Source: Actinomycetota bacterium
GTDB lineage: Bacteria; Actinomycetota; Acidimicrobiia; Acidimicrobiales; Ilumatobacteraceae
Length of the DNA: 5,252 nucleotides
NCBI GenBank assembly: GCA_009704065.1
Contig: WLEX01000101.1
Location: 1-5,252 of the forward strand
Direction of reading: 5' to 3'
Positions 1-5,252 of this stretch are shown one piece after another. The position numbers were made by a program, and so were the translations under genes. The notes under the pieces were generated by a model, which was given only the letters and a program-made list of their open reading frames with translations, was not told the DNA's origin and did no database searches. Every line of letters starts with the position of its first letter. Positions within the stretch are counted from its first letter, which is position 1.

Positions 1-50
1 AACCACGGACTTTGTTCGTGCTCTTCATAGAGGCGACGTAGGTTGCTCAT
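1..50 (-). CDS. tal: Transaldolase, N-terminal fragment (cut by window edge)
   Basis: Only the first 16 codons are present, reading MSNLRRLYEEHEQSPW from the ATG at 50-48; the rest lies beyond base 1. Transaldolase moves a three-carbon dihydroxyacetone unit between sugar phosphates (sedoheptulose-7-P plus glyceraldehyde-3-P to erythrose-4-P plus fructose-6-P) in the cytoplasmic non-oxidative pentose phosphate pathway. The identification rests on the characteristic start 'NLxxLYxxxxQSPW', which in this family precedes 'LDNL', and on its position directly after transketolase, the usual tkt-tal order in Actinobacteria. The catalytic lysine is outside the window. Its ATG overlaps the transketolase stop as ATGA, so translation is probably coupled. 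It lacks the TACNNT element seen before the other starts here and has no convincing Shine-Dalgarno sequence, which supports coupling. The fragment is short, so some doubt remains. Confidence 0.82.
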   Translation of the reverse strand, partial: MSNLRRLYEEHEQSPW

Positions 51-1978
51 GAAGTAATGGCACTCTTCGCGACCGCCGCAACATGGCTTGCAGTTATGCC
101 CAGCTTTTCCATCACTAATGCTCCTGGCGCACTAGCACCGAAGCGATCGATTCCAACACTCTGCGATGCAAACGCAGCCCAGCCAAAGGTGGTGCCAGCT
201 TCGACACTGATGCGAGGAAGTGATCTTGGAAGAATCGCGTCTTGTTGTTGTGAATCGAGTCGAGAAAAACGATCCCACGATGGCATAGACACAACATTGA
301 CCAATATGCCCTCTTTTTCAAGCAATTTTGCAGCGTCTAGTGCGACCGACACTTCGCTTCCCGTACCAATGAGTGTTGCTTGGGGCTTAGCAACAGCATG
401 CAAAACCGCTGCACCCGGCGCTACTGCCGAGCCATCGGTCAGTGCAGGCACTGTTTGGCGAGACAAAATGATGGCCGTCGGACCATCGAAGGTTGCCGCT
501 GCCAACCACGCATGAGCTGTCTCATTTGCATCTGCAGGACGAATAACTTGCAAGCCTGGAATGGCGCGCAAAGACGCCAGCTGCTCTACAGGTTGGTGTG
601 TTGGTCCATCTTCACCAACACCGACCGAGTCGTGACTAAAAACAAACACGCATCGTGCTTTAGACAAAGCCGCCAAACGAATAGAAGGACGCATGTAATC
701 GGCAAAAACGAAGAACGTTCCGCCAACGGGAAGGATTCCACCATGAAGAGCCATTCCCACCATTGCGGCACCCATGGCATGTTCACGGATTCCGTAATAG
801 ATCTGCTTACCAGCACGATGAGAAGCAGAGTAACCAGATGTAGATGCGAGTTTCGCTCCGGTATTTCCTGTTAGGTCAGCAGCACCTGCAAGAACAAACG
901 GCATCACGGATCCGGTTGCTTCCAACACTTTTTGAAAAGCCTGACGAGTGGCGAGTTTGGTGTCTGCGTCAAAAACAGGAAGCGCTGCAGTTAATTCACC
1001 ATGACTAATAGCGCCAAAGTTCTTCTGCCAATCATGGACACCAAATGCCGACCACAGTTGTGCGCCTTTGGCAGCACAATGTTCACGGTACGCATCGACG
1101 AGTTCTTTAGGAGCAAAGAAAGGCTCATCGGGGATGCCCATGACTTTCTTGGCGGAACTTACCAATTCTGCGTTAAACGGATTTCCGTGAGCCTCGTGTT
1201 TATCGGTCATCTCAGGAGATGGGAAGCCAATATGAGTACGCAACATCACAAGAGTCGGCGCACCACGATGGTCGCGTGCTGCTGCAAGTACTGTTTCGAG
1301 GGCATCACAATCATTGGCAACATCGCCAGGCTCGATGACGTTCCAACCGTAGGAGCGGAAACGTGCAGCAACATCGTCGCTACAAGTCAGATCAAGACTT
1401 CCGTCGATTGTGATCTTGTTGTCGTCAAAGATGCATACAAGGTGATCAAGTTTCAAATGTCCGGCAAGTGAAGCAGCCTCATGGCTAATTCCTTCCATGA
1501 GACACCCGTCGCCAGCCACAACATAAATATGGTGGTCTACTTGTCCGTTGTGTACCTCACGCAAATGTGACTCGGCAATCGCCATTCCTACAGCATTAGC
1601 GAAACCCTGACCGAGCGGGCCAGTTGTCACTTCAACACCAGCGGTGTGACCCACTTCGGGATGACCAGGTGTCAATGAGTCCCACTGACGAAATTTCTTC
1701 AGATCATCCATTTCAAGTCCGTAGCCCGACAGGAACAACATTGCATATTGCAAAATCGATGCGTGACCGTTTGAAAGTATGAAACGGTCTCGATTTACAA
1801 AGTCTGGATGCTGCGGGTCGTGATTCAGAATTCTGCTGTACAAAACATGTGCGAGCGGTGCTAATGACATGGCAGTTCCTTGATGACCGCTGTTTGCAGC
1901 AAGGGGAGCGTCCATGGCAATTCCCCGAATAATCGAGATTGCAAGTTGGTCTTGTTCGGGGGAAAGTTTGTTAGCCAC
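47..1978 (-). CDS. tkt: Transketolase (EC 2.2.1.1), complete
   Basis: Thiamine-diphosphate enzyme that moves two-carbon ketol units between sugar phosphates, linking pentose phosphates to glycolysis. At 643 residues it is near the usual bacterial length (about 660-700) and all domains are present. The N-terminal cofactor domain has the conserved histidines in NSGHQG (H32) and SNGHAS (H72), the Mg/ThDP motif GDG (D157) ending at N187 in DDNKI, and HEAHG (H261, H264). The central domain has REHAM with E399, the expected cofactor-activating glutamate, and GEDGPTHQPVE (about 455-465) with H461. The C-terminal domain carries GIDRFGASAPG (609-619). One deviation is GHQG where many homologues have GHPG. 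The start is GTG at 1978, chosen because it gives the expected N-terminus; it lies inside the 3' end of nagA (8-base overlap). A TACCAT hexamer sits 6 bases upstream, so it may have its own leaderless promoter. It is followed directly by tal. Confidence 0.98.
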   Translation of the reverse strand: MANKLSPEQDQLAISIIRGIAMDAPLAANSGHQGTAMSLAPLAHVLYSRILNHDPQHPDFVNRDRFILSNGHASILQYAMLFLSGYGLEMDDLKKFRQWDSLTPGHPEVGHTAGVEVTTGPLGQGFANAVGMAIAESHLREVHNGQVDHHIYVVAGDGCLMEGISHEAASLAGHLKLDHLVCIFDDNKITIDGSLDLTCSDDVAARFRSYGWNVIEPGDVANDCDALETVLAAARDHRGAPTLVMLRTHIGFPSPEMTDKHEAHGNPFNAELVSSAKKVMGIPDEPFFAPKELVDAYREHCAAKGAQLWSAFGVHDWQKNFGAISHGELTAALPVFDADTKLATRQAFQKVLEATGSVMPFVLAGAADLTGNTGAKLASTSGYSASHRAGKQIYYGIREHAMGAAMVGMALHGGILPVGGTFFVFADYMRPSIRLAALSKARCVFVFSHDSVGVGEDGPTHQPVEQLASLRAIPGLQVIRPADANETAHAWLAAATFDGPTAIILSRQTVPALTDGSAVAPGAAVLHAVAKPQATLIGTGSEVSVALDAAKLLEKEGILVNVVSMPSWDRFSRLDSQQQDAILPRSLPRISVEAGTTFGWAAFASQSVGIDRFGASAPGALVMEKLGITASHVAAVAKSAITS

Positions 1979-3065
1979 GTACCGATGGTAATCGGCGCAC
2001 GGTCGTCACAACGGAAAGTTCACCGTCGAGACCGACAAAATCACACTTTTCACCATGTCGAATGTGTCCGATATCGCTTCGGCCTATCAAACGTGCTGGT
2101 GTTGACGTTGCAGCTCGGAGTGCTTCATCTAAAGGAACTCCTGCCCCTATCACGCAATTGCGCACTCCTTCGGCAAGGGGGGTGCTCGAGCCTGCCAGGG
2201 TTCCATTGGGAAGCCGAGGTGATCCGTCTCTGATTTCCACTCCATTTTTCACTGCCCACGGTGACATCCATGCCACAGAATCGGACACCAAACACACTGT
2301 TCCCGATGGTTTGGCCCGGAAGGCCAAATCGATAGCTTCTGCACGAACGTGAACTAAATCAGCAATGACTCCCACCACTACTTCATCATTTGTTAGAGCC
2401 ATCAGAGCAACGCTGTCTGCTCTGTGATGTACTTCGCTCATTCCGTTATACAAATGAGTCACCATCTGAGCGCCCATGCGTTGTGCCTCTTCGAATTCTG
2501 CTGTTGTACACCGAGAATGACCGAGCGAAACAACAATGCCTCTCGCCGTTAAAGAGGAGATACCCGCGGGAGCACCCATTTGCTCGGGAGCGATGGTGAC
2601 GAGTCGAACACTCTCAGGTAGTGATTGTAGGAATTCAGAATCGACGGGAATGATGTCTCTCGTTCGATGTGCTCCTGGAGCAGCACCCAAAAACGGGCCT
2701 TCCATATGGACACCGATGCAACCTCGTTGAGTGTGATGTGCAATGTTCTCATCGAGTCTCTTGAGAGTCTGAGTCATCGATTGCAATGGTGCTGTAACGA
2801 TTGTTCCCAGCCACGATGTAGTGCCACATCGGGCAAGCTCTTCATCAAGGGTAAGAAATTCAGGCATGGTGCTAGTGGCGACATCTACTGCACCAAACCC
2901 GTTCATCTGTAAATCGACGAAGCCAGGCGAGATCAATGCGAAGTCACAATTGCCCTTATGTTCATCGATTCTGACAACGTGTCCAGATGCATCGACGTCA
3001 AGAATGCGTGGACCATGGAGCACTTCGCCATCAAAGAAGGCCTCACATGTGAAAGTGGAAATCAC
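1971..3065 (-). CDS. nagA: N-acetylglucosamine-6-phosphate deacetylase (EC 3.5.1.25)
   Basis: Cytoplasmic amidohydrolase-superfamily enzyme that removes acetate from GlcNAc-6-P to give glucosamine-6-P, used in amino sugar catabolism and cell-wall recycling. The 364 residues are slightly short of the usual 380 or so but the fold looks complete. Visible motifs are PGFVDLQMNGFGAVD (47-61), HMEGPFL with metal ligand E122, SLGHS with H183, THLYNGM with H204, substrate-side H239 in DLVHV, the catalytic aspartate D262 in VSDSVAWM, and LAGSSTPLAEGVRN (290-303). The first strand has Q53-x-N55 rather than HxH, as in the E. coli type of enzyme. The GTG start at 3065 is the only reasonable one: the frame stays open upstream but offers no ATG, GTG or TTG before the desaturase stop. 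A TACCTT hexamer lies 7 bases upstream. No nagB, kinase or transporter is seen nearby. The gene follows the desaturase by 31 bases and overlaps tkt. Confidence 0.95.
   Translation of the reverse strand: MISTFTCEAFFDGEVLHGPRILDVDASGHVVRIDEHKGNCDFALISPGFVDLQMNGFGAVDVATSTMPEFLTLDEELARCGTTSWLGTIVTAPLQSMTQTLKRLDENIAHHTQRGCIGVHMEGPFLGAAPGAHRTRDIIPVDSEFLQSLPESVRLVTIAPEQMGAPAGISSLTARGIVVSLGHSRCTTAEFEEAQRMGAQMVTHLYNGMSEVHHRADSVALMALTNDEVVVGVIADLVHVRAEAIDLAFRAKPSGTVCLVSDSVAWMSPWAVKNGVEIRDGSPRLPNGTLAGSSTPLAEGVRNCVIGAGVPLDEALRAATSTPARLIGRSDIGHIRHGEKCDFVGLDGELSVVTTVRRLPSVRG
1985..1990 (-). promoter_or_regulatory. Possible internal -10 element for tkt-tal
   Basis: The minus strand reads TACCAT, followed by six bases (CGGTAC) and the tkt GTG at 1978. 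It lies inside the last codons of nagA. A weak -35 candidate, TTGTGA, lies about 15 bases upstream, a short spacer. The case rests mainly on identical spacing to the other starts in the window. If real, tkt and tal can be expressed independently of nagA. Confidence 0.42.
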
Positions 3066-3072
3066 ACTGTGA

Positions 3073-3078
3073 AAGGTA
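3073..3078 (-). promoter_or_regulatory. Possible -10 element for nagA
   Basis: The minus strand reads TACCTT in the 31-base gap after the desaturase stop, with 7 bases before the GTG at 3065. The preceding bases give GGCTACCTT, sharing GGCTAC with the desaturase promoter (GGGCTACAGT). No -35 match is evident. It is the weakest of the five because the spacing is off by one. Confidence 0.35.
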
Positions 3079-3096
3079 GCCGTTCGATGTGAGTTT

Positions 3097-3849
3097 CTAT
3101 GCCTTTGCAGTTGGCGTCAGCCGAATGTCAGAAAATCTCAGCTTCGCTAAGCCGAGCAGAGACAGACTGCGAATCACCCACCAGCCGGGATCTATCTGGT
3201 GCCAGCGATGTGAGAGCCGAGGGGAAGAGGGGGCAGCGTGGTGATTGTTATGCAGACCCTCTCCCATTGTGAGGAAGGCGAGCCACTGGAGATTAGTGGC
3301 CTTATTTGCATATGGTCGGCGCCCAAAGCGGTGGCCCATTGCATTAACCGCCGCATTCACCGCCAGGTAGGCGTTCGCGTGAATAAATGCGGCTAGTAGA
3401 CCAGTGACGGGTCCGAGCGTGACAACAAGAATGGCTATTCCGAGTAACAATCCCGTTTTGTTATGGCCGAAAAACGCACGATCCCATGCATCGTCAGGGA
3501 GGTCCTTGGCGTATTTATTCATCGTGTCGGGATCAGCGAGCGCTGCCCGATACAGAGCAACATTGTTCTTTTGAACTTTTTTCCAGCCCAACAACACAGG
3601 CGAATGGGGATCACCATCGATGTCGGTGAAGGCATGGTGTTTACGGTGAACTGCGACCCACTCTTTTGGCTTAATGCCAGTGGAGAGCCACAACACTGCG
3701 CGAAAGAACCACGCAGCCAATGGATGCACTGTTAACGCTCTGTGGCTCAATGCTCGATGAAGGTACACGGTGGTGCAGGTATTTGCAGCGGTGGTCACCA
3801 CGGCGGCAACAACAACGGCTACGAATAGATGGTTCAGGAAACTGCTCAT
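3097..3849 (-). CDS. Membrane fatty acid desaturase (acyl-CoA/acyl-lipid delta-9 type)
   Basis: Integral membrane di-iron enzyme of the stearoyl-CoA/DesC desaturase family, expected to insert a cis double bond, probably delta-9, into long acyl chains and so set membrane fluidity. All three histidine boxes are present: HRALSH (31-36), HRKHH (68-72) followed by DIDGDPHSP (76-84), and GEGLHNNHH (197-204). The extra family histidine is in NAMGHRFG (H173). Hydrophobic spans lie near residues 7-28, 44-60 and 132-165, as expected for a four-helix desaturase with boxes on the cytoplasmic face. The 250 residues are compact but complete, with no fused cytochrome b5 or rubredoxin domain, so a separate electron donor is needed. 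Regiochemistry and the CoA versus lipid substrate cannot be read from sequence. The ATG at 3849 sits 6 bases after a TACAGT hexamer. A divergent TetR regulator with a palindrome between them suggests lipid-responsive repression, comparable in logic to DesT or FasR systems. Confidence 0.95.
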   Translation of the reverse strand: MSSFLNHLFVAVVVAAVVTTAANTCTTVYLHRALSHRALTVHPLAAWFFRAVLWLSTGIKPKEWVAVHRKHHAFTDIDGDPHSPVLLGWKKVQKNNVALYRAALADPDTMNKYAKDLPDDAWDRAFFGHNKTGLLLGIAILVVTLGPVTGLLAAFIHANAYLAVNAAVNAMGHRFGRRPYANKATNLQWLAFLTMGEGLHNNHHAAPSSPRLSHRWHQIDPGWWVIRSLSLLGLAKLRFSDIRLTPTAKA

Positions 3850-3855
3850 AAGCTA

Positions 3856-3861
3856 ACTGTA
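3856..3861 (-). promoter_or_regulatory. Predicted -10 element of the desaturase (leaderless)
   Basis: The minus strand reads TACAGT here, matching TATAAT at four of six positions, and six bases (TAGCTT) separate it from the ATG at 3849. Initiation at the usual distance would place +1 on the A of the ATG. No good -35 match is visible; that zone is filled by the inverted repeat at 3867-3884. There is no Shine-Dalgarno sequence, which fits a leaderless mRNA. Confidence 0.6.
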
Positions 3862-3866
3862 GCCCA

Positions 3867-3884
3867 CTACCTACTGGTAGGTAG
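3867..3884. promoter_or_regulatory. Probable TetR operator between desaturase and tetR
   Basis: A perfect inverted repeat with 8-base arms, CTACCTAC and GTAGGTAG, flanks a 2-base centre (TG). Size and symmetry are typical of TetR-family operators. Counting the predicted leaderless starts as +1, it spans -18 to -35 of the desaturase (3849) and -27 to -44 of the regulator (3911). One bound dimer pair could therefore occlude polymerase on both promoters. That the adjacent regulator binds here is inferred from position and symmetry. Confidence 0.8.
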
Positions 3885-3898
3885 GCAGAATCTGGCGA

Positions 3899-3904
3899 TA
3901 CAAT
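3899..3904 (+). promoter_or_regulatory. Predicted -10 element of tetR (leaderless)
   Basis: TACAAT matches the TATAAT consensus at five of six positions and lies 6 bases (GCCTGT) before the GTG at 3911, placing +1 on the start codon. It is preceded by GCGA, giving GCGATACAAT, close to the hydrolase promoter's GCGATACGGT. The -35 region has no clear consensus and overlaps the operator, which suggests autoregulation. Confidence 0.65.
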
Positions 3905-3910
3905 GCCTGT

Positions 3911-4528
3911 GTGACAGACGCCATCGCCAGCGATACACGCTCTACTCGCGACATGATTCTCGAAGAGGCGCTCCACTGTTTTGCCGAGCGGGGCTACGAC
4001 GGAACCTCGCTGAACGATATTGCAGCCGGAGTAGGCATCAAGCGGCCGAGTCTTCTCCATCATTTTCCTAGTAAAGAAGCCCTGTACGAAGACGTATTCG
4101 AAATGCTGATATCCGAATGGCTCAAACGATTAGAGGCCGCCGTGGCGTCTCCTACGGCCAACTGGGCAAAAGCTGAGTTGGTACTGCGAGCCGGGTTTGA
4201 TTTGTTTGCAGAAACGCCTGATTATGTTCGAATCATGCGTCGCGAAGCTCTCGATGGAGGAGTGCATCTCGGTATTGACCTATCAGGTGTCCTGCGGCCG
4301 CTCTTTGACCGCGCGGTGGAATATTTCGATTCTCAAATGGACTCAGGACATTTTCGCCGACACGACTCGCGCCACTTGTTGATTACGGGATACGGAGCGA
4401 TTCTCACTTATTTCTCGGATGCTCCATTCATTGATGGTCTTTTAGACGACACAGCATTGACTGAAAAGAACGTACGAGATCACTGCGAACACGTGATCCG
4501 TTTCTTTCAGTCGGCATTGGTTTTGTAA
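3911..4528 (+). CDS. TetR/AcrR-family transcriptional regulator
   Basis: Dimeric one-component repressor; 205 residues is the usual TetR length. The N-terminal DNA-binding domain spans about residues 12-58, with helix 1 RDMILEEALHCFAERGYDGTSL and the helix-turn-helix TSLNDIAAGVGIKRPSLLHHFPSKEALY (32-59), a close match to the family signature. The C-terminal helical part (about 65-205) would bind the ligand and form the dimer; it is too variable to name the ligand, though an acyl-CoA would fit the neighbouring desaturase. The GTG start at 3911 gives a normal 13-residue lead before helix 1. The ATG of residue 15 would start inside helix 1, and no upstream in-frame ATG is seen close by. Transcribed away from the desaturase across a 61-base gap containing a palindrome, it probably represses both. 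The hydrolase follows after 32 bases in the same direction. Confidence 0.95.
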   Translation: MTDAIASDTRSTRDMILEEALHCFAERGYDGTSLNDIAAGVGIKRPSLLHHFPSKEALYEDVFEMLISEWLKRLEAAVASPTANWAKAELVLRAGFDLFAETPDYVRIMRREALDGGVHLGIDLSGVLRPLFDRAVEYFDSQMDSGHFRRHDSRHLLITGYGAILTYFSDAPFIDGLLDDTALTEKNVRDHCEHVIRFFQSALVL

Positions 4529-4548
4529 ACCCACTGAGCAACCTGCGA

Positions 4549-4554
4549 TACGGT
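4549..4554 (+). promoter_or_regulatory. Predicted -10 element of the hydrolase (leaderless)
   Basis: TACGGT lies 6 bases (GACTAC) before the ATG at 4561, the same spacing as at the tetR and desaturase starts. Only the three anchor positions T, A and final T match TATAAT, so alone it is weak. It shares the seven bases GCGATAC with the tetR promoter. It would give the hydrolase a promoter of its own just after the tetR stop at 4528. Confidence 0.45.
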
Positions 4555-4560
4555 GACTAC

Positions 4561-5252
4561 ATGAGTAATTGGGTGCGTAACGGTAAAAAAATCGGCTATT
4601 CGGTACACGGCGCTGGAGTTCCCATCTTGGCTTTCCACGGAACGACACAAAATGCTGACGCTTGGAATCAGGTAAGGGAGGCATGCCCCACGCCATTTCA
4701 GTGGGTCACTTTCGAGTTTCCAGGATCTGGCGAATCAGCAATGCCGACGGCCCCAATTGAACTAGACATCATGGTCGATGATGCGATAGCGCTCATGCAC
4801 GAACTTGGACACCAGAAATTTCATGTTGTTGGTTATTCGCTCGGAGCAGTGGCTGCTCTTCAATGTGCTGCAACTCACCACGAATCAGTTCTCAGCATTA
4901 CTTCTTTGTGCGGTTGGTCGGTGAGTGATGCCCGTATGAAAATTACTTTTGATTTATGGCGTCGTTTGATTGCTATCGATTCTGAATTGTTTATGCGTTA
5001 TGCACTCGCTGACGGGTACACCGCTGCTGGCCTCGAGGCGTTGGAGCCGATGATCGACATGGTCGTTCCGATGGCGGCATCTACGGTGCAGCCTGGGTCA
5101 GATGCACATCTGGAATTAGATCTCCGAATCAATATCGAGGACTCACTAGCTCACATCAAGGCTCCGTGTTTGGTAATTGGTGGACTCGAGGATCGTTGGG
5201 TGGATATCTCCAAATCTCGCCACATCGCTCAAAGCATTCCCGGCTCTCAACT
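4561..5252 (+). CDS. Alpha/beta hydrolase, C-terminus cut by window edge
   Basis: The frame runs open for 230 codons to the last base, so the gene is truncated by the window only. It is an alpha/beta-hydrolase fold protein, likely a cytoplasmic esterase or related hydrolase since no signal peptide is visible. Features in order are the oxyanion-loop HGTTQNADAW (26-35), FEFPGSGES (51-59, the usual 'DxxGxGxS' turn), the nucleophile elbow GYSLGA with S93, a helical lid region around 120-175, and APCLVIGGLEDRWVDISKS with D211 as the probable catalytic acid. The catalytic histidine should lie about 15-25 residues past the edge, as these enzymes usually run about 250-270 residues. The start is ATG at 4561, 6 bases after TACGGT, with no Shine-Dalgarno sequence. 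Substrate cannot be predicted. Its place behind the TetR regulator allows, but does not prove, a role in lipid metabolism. Confidence 0.92.
   Translation, partial: MSNWVRNGKKIGYSVHGAGVPILAFHGTTQNADAWNQVREACPTPFQWVTFEFPGSGESAMPTAPIELDIMVDDAIALMHELGHQKFHVVGYSLGAVAALQCAATHHESVLSITSLCGWSVSDARMKITFDLWRRLIAIDSELFMRYALADGYTAAGLEALEPMIDMVVPMAASTVQPGSDAHLELDLRINIEDSLAHIKAPCLVIGGLEDRWVDISKSRHIAQSIPGSQ

Noticed and set aside
51..56. TACTTC just before the tal ATG as another TACNNT-type promoter
   Set aside because: It directly abuts the ATG with no spacing and lacks the final T; the bases at the correct distance read TGCCAT, missing the key A. ATGA coupling to tkt explains the start better.
57..515. 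Open frame of 152 codons on the plus strand
   Set aside because: It lies wholly antisense to transketolase, has no recognisable domain, and the opposite strand encodes well-conserved transketolase motifs.
2310..2328. Perfect 7-base stem with 5-base loop (TTTGGCC / GGCCAAA) that looks like a terminator or RNA hairpin
   Set aside because: It lies in the middle of nagA, encodes conserved-frame sequence (FRAKP region), and has no U-tract on either strand. Chance or coding constraint is the simpler explanation.
3671..4063. Minus-strand open frame of 130 codons spanning the divergent promoter region
   Set aside because: It overlaps the desaturase N-terminus and the DNA-binding region of tetR in other frames, and its sequence shows no family features. 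It is a shadow frame.
4478..4498. Inverted repeat GATCAC...GTGATC near the end of tetR
   Set aside because: Arms of only 6 bases with a 9-base gap inside coding sequence and no T-run; the tetR-hydrolase gap (4529-4560) also shows no terminator.
4442..4696. Minus-strand open frame across the tetR-hydrolase junction
   Set aside because: It is antisense to two confidently assigned genes, and the protein has no recognisable motif.

Overview
The window holds a leftward gene cluster, a divergent control region, and the start of a rightward unit. Base composition is close to even GC/AT, judged by eye. Intergenic gaps are tiny or absent, three of the six starts are GTG, and I see no Shine-Dalgarno sequence before any start. 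Together with the protein families, this fits a small-genome actinobacterium, possibly a mid-GC aquatic lineage such as Acidimicrobiia. That placement is an inference from style, not a proof.

Leftward strand, in order of transcription from about 3849 down to 1: a membrane fatty acid desaturase (3097-3849), N-acetylglucosamine-6-phosphate deacetylase nagA (1971-3065), transketolase tkt (47-1978), and the first 16 codons of transaldolase tal (1-50, cut by the window edge). nagA and tkt overlap by 8 bases; tkt and tal overlap as ATGA. tkt and tal are partners in the non-oxidative pentose phosphate pathway. NagA yields glucosamine-6-P, one deaminase step from fructose-6-P, which transketolase and transaldolase also handle.

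Rightward strand: a TetR-family regulator (3911-4528) is divergent from the desaturase, and an alpha/beta hydrolase (4561 to the window end) lacks its C-terminus. The 61-base divergent gap carries a clean inverted repeat (CTACCTAC-TG-GTAGGTAG) placed to block both promoters, so the regulator most likely controls the desaturase and itself.

The most notable signal lies between and inside the genes. Five of the six starts are preceded by a TACNNT hexamer, with exactly 6 bases to the start codon in four cases and 7 in the fifth. This is the layout of actinobacterial leaderless promoters, where the first base of the start codon is the first base of the mRNA. It implies that nagA and tkt can be transcribed from their own promoters despite tight packing. 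Only tal lacks the signal and appears translationally coupled. I found no mobile element, CRISPR array, RNA gene, or clearly new molecular system. No gene-free stretch exceeds 61 bases.
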